The notes beneath the pieces were generated by a model, which ran no database searches, was not told where the DNA came from, and saw nothing but the letters and a program-made list of their open reading frames with translations. From NCBI RefSeq assembly GCF_002115825.1, contig NZ_JFJZ01000031.1:1-54858 (forward strand): 54,858 nucleotides of DNA. The letters run 5' to 3'. Position 1 is the first letter of the stretch, and every line of letters starts with the position of its first letter. This document shows positions 8,252-16,340 of this stretch, one piece after another. This DNA comes from Thalassospira sp. MCCC 1A01428 (lineage in GTDB: Bacteria; Pseudomonadota; Alphaproteobacteria; Rhodospirillales; Thalassospiraceae). The translations under genes were made by a program, and so were the position numbers.

Positions 8252-9697
8252 TCAGGCGCTCAGCCGCACCGCATGAAACCAGCTTGCCAAACTGGTTGCG
8301 ACAATATGGCGCGTATCGCTCGCCCCATGTGCCACCCGCACCCGAAAGGCGTTATCTGTGCCAATGCCCGCCCGGGCAATGCCACTGCATCGCAATATTT
8401 TGCGCCCGTCCGCCCCATTGGGCAGGGTATCAACGCCTTGCAAATGCATGTTCCAGCCGCCTGCCCCCAACCGCTCCACAAACACCATGCCCTGCACCGA
8501 CTGGTCCGCCAGTTCCATGCACACGCCAATATCAAAATGGTAATGCCCCGGTGGTACATTGGCGACGCCGTCATACCCGGCGTGATAAAGACCGTGGCTG
8601 TCAGTCACGATGCTGTCCCATTCCACAACAAACTCGCCATTGGCCGGGATCGCCTGTTGTTGCGTGCGCAACATTTTTACCAGCGGCCCGCCCGACCGCA
8701 AAATTTGCACCTGCCAGCGGTTGCCATCGCAAAACACCTCAACCGCATCGCCGCGCATCGGCAGGGCAAAAACGGCCCGCTCCGCACCACCATCCACCGG
8801 GTGCAGCACATCCACACCCACCGTCGTAATATCGGTCGCCGTGCCATCCCCGTTAAAAATGCGAAATTTCACACCGTTGCGGCTGGGTTGGCAGGGCGGA
8901 AGCGTAATCCGCCCGCCGTTCGAAACCCGCACTACTACCCCGCTTTGCCGAGGGGTCAACGTCACATTACCCGGCGCGTCAACCATCGGCATCCGCCGTT
9001 CATCCTGATAGGCCAGTGCCCGCCCGGTGCGACAATCAAGCTGCAAAACCGCCGTGGCCGACTGGCTGACAAACCCGGCAAACGATGATTGCGCCTGCTG
9101 TGCCGCTGCGCTGGCTTCATTTGCCGCGCGGTTCGCCATTTCGCCTGCCGCCTGCGCCCCGGCAATCGCGGCACCATCCGGCCCGTTTACCAGTTGGCGC
9201 GCCGTTTCATCCCACATAATCGCCCGACCTGCCTGCGGGCCGGGCAATTGGGCCGACACCCCTTCCCCGCTGGCATTAATCGCCCCGTCAGGCATCCGCA
9301 ATGTGCTGGCAAATCCTTCTTCCACGTCACCAAGGGCGGCCAGCACATAATCAAAATCGGCATTTAAAACATCGGCACGCAGGCTGCTGCCGCTGTCATA
9401 ATGGCTTAACCGGCGCAATCCCAACCGCCGGGATATCAACACATCTGCCCCCGTTACCGGGGCTTTGGCAAACGTCACCGTGCCGCCGCTGGCCATCACA
9501 CTGCCTTCGCCGGTTTCGCCGCTGCTTTGGCTGGTATTCAGGGTAATGCCAATATCTTCGCTAATCTCGTTGCCATTCATCGTTACCTTCACATCCGATG
9601 CGGCAAACACGGCAAATTCAAACGGAAATTCCCGGCTTTCCCCGTCGCCTTCATATCGCACCGCTGCCGGGTCGCGATTGGCAAAAATTGCACCCAC
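8252..9697 (-). CDS. T7-type tail fibre protein
   Basis: Encodes 481 residues. The N-terminal 150 residues fit the T7 gp17 N-terminal domain that attaches the fibre to the tail: an early EFPFEFAVF-like segment, then LGLRRLSHYDSGSSLRADVL, then a DYVLAALGDVEE helix. A predicted coiled coil of Ala/Gln repeats (about 178-205) is followed by a variable C-terminal receptor-binding region. Start is a GTG at 9697 with GGGGAGG 7 nt upstream, placed inside the end of the preceding gene. In T7 order it follows the internal virion genes. Host range would be set by its C-terminus together with the 7040-8149 protein. Confidence 0.8.
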   Translation of the reverse strand: MGAIFANRDPAAVRYEGDGESREFPFEFAVFAASDVKVTMNGNEISEDIGITLNTSQSSGETGEGSVMASGGTVTFAKAPVTGADVLISRRLGLRRLSHYDSGSSLRADVLNADFDYVLAALGDVEEGFASTLRMPDGAINASGEGVSAQLPGPQAGRAIMWDETARQLVNGPDGAAIAGAQAAGEMANRAANEASAAAQQAQSSFAGFVSQSATAVLQLDCRTGRALAYQDERRMPMVDAPGNVTLTPRQSGVVVRVSNGGRITLPPCQPSRNGVKFRIFNGDGTATDITTVGVDVLHPVDGGAERAVFALPMRGDAVEVFCDGNRWQVQILRSGGPLVKMLRTQQQAIPANGEFVVEWDSIVTDSHGLYHAGYDGVANVPPGHYHFDIGVCMELADQSVQGMVFVERLGAGGWNMHLQGVDTLPNGADGRKILRCSGIARAGIGTDNAFRVRVAHGASDTRHIVATSLASWFHAVRLSA

Positions 9698-9700
9698 GGT

Positions 9701-10150
9701 CTAGCCTCCCCAATTATCGCGCCGCGCAAACCACGACGTAATTTGCGACAACGTGTTGTAACGCGATGTATCCAGCAAATTTTGCCGCTTATATTGCGCG
9801 CGCTGGTCAATGCTGCTGCTTTGCCGGGCAAAGGCCCCATTGGCCGCGTCCTGCACATCAAGCAAACTGCGCTGCGCCCCTGCCAACACCGCACTGGCCG
9901 ACCCTGCCGCCCCGGCCTGAATGCCCGACGCGCCCTGTGCGGCACGCAAACTCGCCTGTTGCACGCGTAATTTGCGGGCGCGCTCGGCATCGTCGCTGGC
10001 CTTTTGTGCCGCCAATGCCTGCTGCGCGCTTTGGCGCTGCGCATCAACCTGGCTGGCCGCTTTTTTGGCCTGTTTCTGGCTGGCTGCAATTTCGGTTCCG
10101 GTCTGCACCGCATTTGCCACCACCGGTACCCACGATGAAAATCCCCCCAT
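9701..10150 (-). CDS. Coiled-coil virion protein (gp14 position)
   Basis: Encodes 149 residues, mostly an Ala/Gln/Arg-rich helix expected to form a coiled coil (about 15-100), ending in a short basic region. It starts with an ATG that overlaps the stop of the gp12-like gene by ATGA, so it is translationally coupled. In T7 this slot holds internal virion proteins gp13-gp16; this one matches only the smallest of them (gp14) in size and style, and no gp15- or gp16-like gene is present. Assignment is positional. Confidence 0.6.
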   Translation of the reverse strand: MGGFSSWVPVVANAVQTGTEIAASQKQAKKAASQVDAQRQSAQQALAAQKASDDAERARKLRVQQASLRAAQGASGIQAGAAGSASAVLAGAQRSLLDVQDAANGAFARQSSSIDQRAQYKRQNLLDTSRYNTLSQITSWFARRDNWGG

Positions 10151-12054
10151 CAGTCATTCACCCCCACTTCGCTACTCACACCCAACAATAAAAAAGGCCG
10201 GGGCAAATCCCCGGCAATGCGCCACAATCCATTCTGCCCACCGCGTTTCCATCCCATGGCCCGCACCGTCACCTCGCCGCGAAACAACCCGTTTGCCTGG
10301 TCCAGAACCCGCCCGCTTGCCGGTTTGCGCAACGGCACCCGGCGCATCCCGCGCCCCACATCCACCGCCATCCCGGCACTGTCATGCAGGCGAAACGTCG
10401 CACAAATCAACCGCAAGCTGGACCCGCCATAAGGCCGCGATCCATCGCCGCCCACCGGGGGCAAGGCCGCAATTTCATGGCGAAAGGGCAAACCCGCCAT
10501 CACCTGTGTTTCCGGCGTTGCAAGCCGCACACTGCCCCCCGAAATCAAAACGTCGCGGTAAAGCTGGCTTCCTGCCCACACCCCAACTTCCAGGCCATCT
10601 AACAACCCAAACTGTCCCCATTGGGGTGTGGCCTCATCCGCGTGCGCCGTTAACGTCAAATCAAACCCGGCATCCTCATCAAACCGGCCCAGAAAAAACC
10701 GGTTCGCACGTTCAATCGCCACATAAACGTCGCCGCCACTCACCGCGACATTGCGAAACGCCCCGTCAATTTCCTGCCCGCTCCAGGCGGTTACACCCTC
10801 GCTACGATAAAGCGTTAATGTGCCAATCGTGCCATCGCCCATCACCACATGCAAAAGGCGCCGGCTTGCATCATAGGCCTGATCAACCGGCGCATTAATC
10901 AAATGGCTCGATAACAACGCCAAGTCCGCCGCACCGTATGCCTGCTCCAGATCGGTAAATAGAAACTCCCGTATTTCGGTGCCATTGCGTGCCGCAAACA
11001 CCGTTGCCCCGTCGATGTTAACCGGGGGCACATTGCGGTCTGCCGCACTGCCAATGCGGGTTTGCCGCGTCACCTGAATATTTTGCGGGGTTAACGGTGT
11101 CCCGCTGACCATCCATTCCGCCCCGCTGGTAAAAACCTGCAAATCCCGGCCCGAAAACACGGCCGCAATCGCACTTACCTGGTCGGCAAGCAAGGCAAAC
11201 TCAATGGCTTCGTCATCCAGCCCCTCGCCCAGTTCAAAATTAAATAACGCCCCCGAATGCGACATCCACAACCGGTTGGGCAAATCGCGCGACCCGCCAA
11301 TCACCATCCGGTCCTGATGAAAGGTCACACTGCGCGGCCAGCCCCGCACGTCGGAAAAGGCCGGTTCGGCAAAATCCTGCGTTTCATTGGCATTGGGCAA
11401 CTGTTCACGCAGGGCAAGGGTGGCATGTTTGCCGTCGGCAACCGCGGTTATTTCCCCCTCAATCCCCTGTACCCGCCATTGCCCTCCCACATGTCCTGCC
11501 GCAAAAACATCGGCACTGGCGCTCAGGCCAACCGTCCCCGATACCCCCGATGGCTTTACCGACACATAAGGTTCGGCAAATTTGTAATAGGGTTGCTGGC
11601 GTTTGGTGGTGGTTTCACCCCAAACCCAGCTTGTCACCAGCCAGTCTGCATCCGCCTTTGGCACAATGCGGATCGGCACCACATCAGGATGCACCACCAG
11701 CAACGTATCCGCACTTTGCGTCCAGCTGATCTGGCCCAAATGTTTGCTTTCAAACGGTGTCGTCAATTCCTGGACCACACTGTCGCCCGCATAAACCGTG
11801 GCCCGCAAATGCCAAAACACCACCAGAAACGGCTGATCGACATTATATTCAAACGGCACCAGCCGCACCGGCCCCGATACCTCATCAATTAACCGCACAC
11901 CGGGCCTGCGGCACACCCCGCCCGATGGCAGCACAAACACATTGCGTAATTTGGCCGCCCCGTTGCGATAGGCGGCAATATCGCCCCGGCCCCATAATTT
12001 CGGTGCCAGTTCCCCGGCACTGAACGTGGTTTTTTCCAAAACACTGCGCGCCAT
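10150..12054 (-). CDS. Tail tubular protein B (gp12-like nozzle)
   Basis: Encodes 634 residues, largely beta structure, and fits the nozzle protein of short-tailed phages (T7 gp12, about 790 residues). The conserved opening is present: KTTFSAGELAPKLWGRGD, then YRNGAAKLRNVFVLPSGGVC and RPGVRLIDE. A mid-protein ...GPRSVTFHQDRMVIGGS-like block (here WPRSVTFHQDRMVIGGSRD) is a hallmark of this family in podophages. The protein closes the tail tube under the gp11-like adaptor. Its start overlaps the stop of the gp11-like gene. A GC hairpin with a T run sits inside its last codons (10193-10214). Confidence 0.85.
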   Translation of the reverse strand: MARSVLEKTTFSAGELAPKLWGRGDIAAYRNGAAKLRNVFVLPSGGVCRRPGVRLIDEVSGPVRLVPFEYNVDQPFLVVFWHLRATVYAGDSVVQELTTPFESKHLGQISWTQSADTLLVVHPDVVPIRIVPKADADWLVTSWVWGETTTKRQQPYYKFAEPYVSVKPSGVSGTVGLSASADVFAAGHVGGQWRVQGIEGEITAVADGKHATLALREQLPNANETQDFAEPAFSDVRGWPRSVTFHQDRMVIGGSRDLPNRLWMSHSGALFNFELGEGLDDEAIEFALLADQVSAIAAVFSGRDLQVFTSGAEWMVSGTPLTPQNIQVTRQTRIGSAADRNVPPVNIDGATVFAARNGTEIREFLFTDLEQAYGAADLALLSSHLINAPVDQAYDASRRLLHVVMGDGTIGTLTLYRSEGVTAWSGQEIDGAFRNVAVSGGDVYVAIERANRFFLGRFDEDAGFDLTLTAHADEATPQWGQFGLLDGLEVGVWAGSQLYRDVLISGGSVRLATPETQVMAGLPFRHEIAALPPVGGDGSRPYGGSSLRLICATFRLHDSAGMAVDVGRGMRRVPLRKPASGRVLDQANGLFRGEVTVRAMGWKRGGQNGLWRIAGDLPRPFLLLGVSSEVGVND

Positions 12055-12635
12055 TACCCCCGTGCCTCCAGCAAGGGAAAATCCTCAATCCGGCGCGGGG
12101 TCGATTGCTGGGCATCAGCCAGTCGCGCCTGATGAAACAGCGTGTCTGCCCGCTTTTGCAAATATTCCGCCCGGCTGCCGCTTTCGGTTAACGGCAGGCA
12201 AAATTCCGCTGCCAGCCGCGCCATCAGGGCCATATCAAACCATACCGGCAACGATGCTTCAGGCATCCGCCCCACATAATTCAAAAATGCCCGCTCGGCC
12301 CCACATACAATCACACCCTTGCGCAATTCAAATTCCGGCAATTGCCCGGCACCACTTTCCAGCGACAATAACCTTATAAAATCCCCCGGCAGGGCAAATT
12401 GCCTGTCATCGCGGGCCAACTGCCCTTCTTCATCATCAGGCGGTGCCAACCGCGCCAGCCACTTGCCCCGCGCGGCAAACCGCCACGGATACGCCGCCAG
12501 CATCCCGTCACGCAGTGCCGGGTACAACATCGCCGCCACTTCCGCCTCCACCGTTTCCTCGGCAAAGGATGCAATCGGGCTTACCCCGATCATCACCAGT
12601 GCGCGTGCGCATAACGCCACATCGCTTAACGCCAT
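12054..12635 (-). CDS. Tail tubular protein A (gp11-like adaptor)
   Basis: Encodes 193 residues. The opening ALSDVALCARALVMIG is the familiar start of the T7 gp11-type tail adaptor, and the length is close to the family's. The protein forms a ring that joins the portal to the nozzle. The ATG at 12635 was chosen because GGAGG lies 5 nt upstream; a longer frame exists but would begin inside the terminator region upstream. The stop overlaps the start of the gp12-like gene, as usual for this pair. Confidence 0.85.
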   Translation of the reverse strand: MALSDVALCARALVMIGVSPIASFAEETVEAEVAAMLYPALRDGMLAAYPWRFAARGKWLARLAPPDDEEGQLARDDRQFALPGDFIRLLSLESGAGQLPEFELRKGVIVCGAERAFLNYVGRMPEASLPVWFDMALMARLAAEFCLPLTESGSRAEYLQKRADTLFHQARLADAQQSTPRRIEDFPLLEARG

Positions 12636-12660
12636 CACGGCCTCCCTGCCAGCCAGCCAC

Positions 12661-12689
12661 AAAAAAGCCCGGCTCAACCGAACCGGGCT
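12661..12689 (-). terminator. Terminator between head and tail genes
   Basis: On the minus strand a 9-bp stem (AGCCCGGTT pairing with AGCCGGGCT, one G-T pair) with a 6-nt loop is followed by six T residues. It lies between the small head gene and the gp11-like gene and would reduce tail-gene expression relative to capsid, as in T7 where a terminator follows gene 10. Confidence 0.8.
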
Positions 12690-12717
12690 TTCAAATTTTC
12701 CAGCCACCCCCCCCCGA

Positions 12718-12993
12718 TCAATCGGTATTGGTGGTGCCAATCGCTGTCATGTCGCGCACATCAACGCCGTTAACATCGGCCTGCGTCACCAAAAACATCC
12801 CGCCCGAAACCCCGCCATCGCGGTTGGTATTGGCAAACATGATGTCACCCGCGCGCAGCATGTCGCGGGCGGGTGCAAAATAATTCAATGTATCCACATC
12901 GGTCGCCACATCCGGGGTCACGTAATGCCACAGGGTAAAACCGTTGGCATAGGCCAGAACGCTTAAATTCCGGGCCTTGAAACCTTCTGCCAT
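12718..12993 (-). CDS. Small head-region protein next to capsid gene
   Basis: Encodes 91 residues with a compact beta-rich composition and no membrane segment. It lies directly downstream of the major capsid gene and upstream of a terminator, a position often filled by head decoration or stabilisation proteins. GGAG lies 7 nt upstream of the ATG. I do not recognise a named family, so the decoration role is only positional inference. Confidence 0.6.
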   Translation of the reverse strand: MAEGFKARNLSVLAYANGFTLWHYVTPDVATDVDTLNYFAPARDMLRAGDIMFANTNRDGGVSGGMFLVTQADVNGVDVRDMTAIGTTNTD

Positions 12994-13099
12994 TTTAATG
13001 CTCCGCTATTTTTTGGAAAAGACGCCCATCCGGGCCAATCAAAATGGCGGCACCATCGCTCCGCAAATGCCGCGCCAATGATGCCGCCCAAACAGCCCC

Positions 13100-13915
13100 C
13101 TATTCCTTGGCCTGCAAGCAGATGATCCCGTCCCCGTCCACCTTGACCGCCCCCTGGCTCATGGAATTATTAATGAAATGCGCCGCATAGTCCCCGTGCC
13201 AGGTAATGTCTGTCTCCACATCCGCCCCCACTGCATGGCCAACTGCGGTGCGGTGATACCAAAAACAGCTGCGCACATCGTCCTTCACCGGCAGGCCCGA
13301 ATGGGGCATCCACAATGTCCCCAGCCAGCGTTTGGCCTGTGTGCCCTTCCACGGCAAATCGTCATCACCAATATAATCCGACGATGCAAATTCCTTTACC
13401 GCCAGCAATTCCGACCATTGTTTCCAGCCAACAACCGCATACCGCTGCCCGTCATCGGGTACATCGAGTGTCCCCATGCCTTCAAAGGCTTCCAAAACCT
13501 TGTCCAGGGTCAAACCGGCATTATCGTGTGCAACCACATTTTCGGTTGTTTGCAGGGCCTCAATGATCAGTTCGTCGGTTTTGCGCCCCAGCGCATAGGC
13601 CCCGGCATTGGCCAGCACCATTTTTTCATCATGGTTGACCTTCAATTCATCCAGCGCATCCACCCAGTCCCCGGCGTAATAATCGCTTAAATCACAGCGC
13701 ACCGTTGCATGGCTCAGGTTCATCACGGGCACCTTGGCATGCCGGGCCTTGGTGGTGGCAATGCCTTTGCCCACTTTTTGAAAAACGGTGGTCGCCCCCT
13801 TAATCCCGTTTTTCACCCGCACGGTGTTGCGCAACTTCGACCCCATCCGCTGATAGGCCTGATGTACATCGGCCTGAAAATGCTCAACAAAACTTTTATC
13901 AATGGAAATACTCAT
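13100..13915 (-). CDS. Major capsid protein
   Basis: Encodes 271 residues. The opening (residues 1-30) and the pattern AKVPVMNLSHATVRCDLSDY then DWVDALDELKV match major capsid proteins of alphaproteobacterial podophages, with the HK97 fold expected. The ATG at 13915 was chosen because GGGGCGGC lies just upstream; a frame opening 60 nt earlier has no ribosome site. The protein assembles with the scaffold encoded upstream at 14931-15827. The length is somewhat shorter than T7 gp10A (344 residues). No damage is visible. Confidence 0.8.
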   Translation of the reverse strand: MSISIDKSFVEHFQADVHQAYQRMGSKLRNTVRVKNGIKGATTVFQKVGKGIATTKARHAKVPVMNLSHATVRCDLSDYYAGDWVDALDELKVNHDEKMVLANAGAYALGRKTDELIIEALQTTENVVAHDNAGLTLDKVLEAFEGMGTLDVPDDGQRYAVVGWKQWSELLAVKEFASSDYIGDDDLPWKGTQAKRWLGTLWMPHSGLPVKDDVRSCFWYHRTAVGHAVGADVETDITWHGDYAAHFINNSMSQGAVKVDGDGIICLQAKE

Positions 13916-14132
13916 CGCCGCCCCTTTTGCGTTGGAAATTCTCACACGAAGGCCATCGCGACAAACAAGGCACAAACGCCTTATTTACCGCCTTAACTGT
14001 CATTTTATGGTCATGCTTTGATGGTTGTTTTCCTGTTCCGGATTCTGGCTTCCGGGTCAGATAGACCGGCTTGTTTACTGGTCGCCGGACGACCCCGATT
14101 TATAAAACGTCAACCCAGTCGGAGCCTTCCAG

Positions 14133-14900
14133 GTGCGCGCACGTACTTATGCAATTTTAACTGTTATCGCTTTGGCGGCGGCGGGTTATTTCACCCTGCC
14201 CTATACCCCTGTGCCTGCCTATTTTCATGCATTCACCTCTCGCGTGTCTGCCCTTACCGGCTTTGGCGCCGACCGCATCCGCAGCCGCGTCTTGCCCGAC
14301 ATGGAAAAACGCCTGAACGAGGCAGGCATTGCCGTGGGCGCACCGGTTTATTTGCGGGTTTTCACCGCCGATCAAAAACTGCAAGTCTGGCTGCGTGGTG
14401 ACACCCGCTATAGCGAAATTCAGGATGCCGGTTTTTGCAGCGACCAGGACACCGGCAACGCCGCCCTGCAAACACCCCCGCCCGGTGTTTATCGTATCCG
14501 CCGCGATGATTTATCCCCCAACAGTCCCAGCCACGTCGAACTGAATTTAAACCCCCTGCCCGATGACGACGCCCCATCCACCAGCGATGTGGCTGGCGCC
14601 ATTTCCTACAGTCTGCATGGCAACTGTTCGGACCTTGCCGGTATTTCCCTTAATAATGACGACATCGAACAAATCTATCTTTTGGTCGATGCGGCCCTGC
14701 GCGCTGGTCAGCAATCTGTCCCGGTTCATATCTTTGAAAAACCCCGCGATATGGATGACAGCCTCGCTCTGACCGAAGACGCCACCAACAACAGCCCGGC
14801 ACCCGGCCTCTATGATGTCTATGCCGCCTTCGAACGCTCCCGCATCCCGCCCGATGTCAGCAAAAGCGACGGCCGCTATCACGTCAAACCAGCCGATTAA
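14133..14900 (+). CDS. YafK-like L,D-transpeptidase fold protein lacking the catalytic Cys
   Basis: Encodes 255 residues on the strand opposite to the virion genes, between capsid and scaffold, so it behaves like a moron. An N-terminal membrane or signal segment (about 5-22) precedes a domain that fits YafK/DpaA-type L,D-transpeptidases: GVYRIRRDDLSPNSPSHVEL, then LHGNC at H162-C165, then NNDDIEQIYLLVDAAL. In active members the sequence after HG continues to an SxGC whose Cys is the nucleophile; here that position is G170 (SDLAGIS). A dead enzyme, a binding protein or decay all fit. Start is a GTG with GGAG upstream; some doubt remains. YafK relatives act on peptidoglycan-lipoprotein links in the periplasm. 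Confidence 0.6.
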   Translation: MRARTYAILTVIALAAAGYFTLPYTPVPAYFHAFTSRVSALTGFGADRIRSRVLPDMEKRLNEAGIAVGAPVYLRVFTADQKLQVWLRGDTRYSEIQDAGFCSDQDTGNAALQTPPPGVYRIRRDDLSPNSPSHVELNLNPLPDDDAPSTSDVAGAISYSLHGNCSDLAGISLNNDDIEQIYLLVDAALRAGQQSVPVHIFEKPRDMDDSLALTEDATNNSPAPGLYDVYAAFERSRIPPDVSKSDGRYHVKPAD

Positions 14901-14930
14901 CCGTTCCCCCACCACCGGTCATCCGCGCCC

Positions 14931-15827
14931 TTAATTCCCCTGGTGCAGCCGGTCAAATGCGGCTTGCACCCGGGCGACAATGGCCGGGTTGCGGTCGCGC
15001 CAGTAACGTGGGTCATTCATCAACCGGTTAATATCGTTCTGCGGGTCGGTTCCGCCTTGTCCGGCATGGTTTCCGGCCAGCCCCGGTTCGCTGCCATCTT
15101 GCATCAGCCGGTATAATGCCCGCACACCGTCCGGGCTTTGCGCCATCGCCTCATAGGCTGCGGGCAGGTTTTTTTGCCCCCAGCTGGCAATACGCGGGGC
15201 CAGTTTCGCCCAGTGGTCCGCCCCGCCAAATTCAGCCGCCAGTTGCCCCTGCATCTCTGCCATCCGTGCGGCATTTTGGGCCTGTGCCACCATTGGCGAT
15301 AAAATTTCAGATGCCAAATCATACACCAGCTGTGCTTGCGGCCCGGTAAAACCGGCTTCATGCAACCGGGCATTCAGGGCCTCATTCACCCCGCCCAGCT
15401 CCTCCGCCCCGCTAATTTCATAATCTGCCGGGCTTTGCGGCACCCCAAGGGCCGCATAAAATGCCTGCCGCTCCGCATCCGAACTTTCCGGCCCCGGTAT
15501 CTGAAACGCGGGCATATCGGCATTCGGGGTTTCTGCCACACGTGCCATGGCTGCCATCATTCCGGTGCCACCAACTGCGCCGCCGCCAATGCCGCCCGCA
15601 ACACCAACGCCATCCTCACCCCTGCACGCCGATCCCGCCGCCGCACTCAAAATATTCCCGTTTTGCCCTGCGCCGGCTGGCAGCAATCCTGCTCCGGCAC
15701 CTGGCCCCGCCGCACCATCGCCTTTCACCAACGCGGCCCCCTCACCGGTTCCGGCCCCGGCCCCGCTTGCATTTCCACCCCCGGCACCCCCTTGTTGGCC
15801 GGCAACATCACCCGCATTTCCTGCCAT
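14931..15827 (-). CDS. Capsid scaffolding/assembly protein
   Basis: Encodes 298 residues. The first 90 are a Gly/Ala-rich, probably disordered region; the rest is acidic and helical, ending in a basic helix (NPAIVARVQAAFDRLHQG). This is the usual build of a podophage scaffold such as T7 gp9, which guides capsid assembly and then leaves. Its place between the portal and the major capsid gene supports the call. The ATG at 15827 has GGGAGG 7 nt upstream. The low-complexity start is uncommon in length. Confidence 0.7.
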   Translation of the reverse strand: MAGNAGDVAGQQGGAGGGNASGAGAGTGEGAALVKGDGAAGPGAGAGLLPAGAGQNGNILSAAAGSACRGEDGVGVAGGIGGGAVGGTGMMAAMARVAETPNADMPAFQIPGPESSDAERQAFYAALGVPQSPADYEISGAEELGGVNEALNARLHEAGFTGPQAQLVYDLASEILSPMVAQAQNAARMAEMQGQLAAEFGGADHWAKLAPRIASWGQKNLPAAYEAMAQSPDGVRALYRLMQDGSEPGLAGNHAGQGGTDPQNDINRLMNDPRYWRDRNPAIVARVQAAFDRLHQGN

Positions 15828-15863
15828 CAAAACCCTCCCAAATTTTCAAACCTTCACCCGCCA

Positions 15864-16340
15864 TCAATCGCCCCGTGCCCGGCGCAACATCTGCAACACC
15901 AATGCACGCTGCCCTTCTTGCATCCAAATCGCCTGCGGGCTTGCCGCCGGGCCAAGGGCACGTTCCAGCGTCATGGCGCGCAAATCCGCACACACCACCG
16001 CCGCATCATGCCCGGCGGATGGCCCCAAAACCCGTTGCCACGCCCGGTCCCGTTCCTCGTGCGAAACCCCAATCACTTCGGCATTTTCATTTTTCCGTTC
16101 TGACAAAACCGTGGGTGATTTCCGATCCGCAACAAAGCCGCCCTCAAACCAGCCCCACCCGCTGTCATCCCCGTCACCATATTGGCGCGCACCGTCAGTC
16201 TCACCGGCCAACGCCGCCGCCCCATGCCCACCGTGCCCACCGTGCCCGCCATGCCTCAAACCAGCCACTGGCTGCGCATCGGCTTGCACATCCATCACGA
16301 CATCCGCCCTCGCCGGTTTCACACGCCGCCAAATCCTCAT
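15864..16340 (-). CDS. Phage protein of unknown function with His-Gly repeat
   Basis: Encodes 158 residues, overlapping the stop of the portal gene by ATGA and so translationally coupled to it. It contains a run of His-Gly-Gly units (HGGHGGHGGHG, about residues 30-40) that could bind a metal ion or be a flexible linker. The C-terminal half is helical (AVVCADLRAMTLERALGP). It lies between portal and scaffold, where T7 has no equivalent. I do not recognise the family. Confidence 0.6.
   Translation of the reverse strand: MRIWRRVKPARADVVMDVQADAQPVAGLRHGGHGGHGGHGAAALAGETDGARQYGDGDDSGWGWFEGGFVADRKSPTVLSERKNENAEVIGVSHEERDRAWQRVLGPSAGHDAAVVCADLRAMTLERALGPAASPQAIWMQEGQRALVLQMLRRARGD

Noticed and set aside
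7691..9088. A long plus-strand open frame opposite the fibre and spike-like genes.
   Set aside because: It is antisense to well-supported genes with good ribosome sites; its composition (Pro, His, Arg-rich) is that of a shadow of GC-rich coding DNA.
10193..10214. A terminator-like hairpin with T run on the minus strand.
   Set aside because: It lies inside the last codons of the gp12-like gene, which is directly overlapped by the next gene, so termination there would be odd; it is kept as a remark only.
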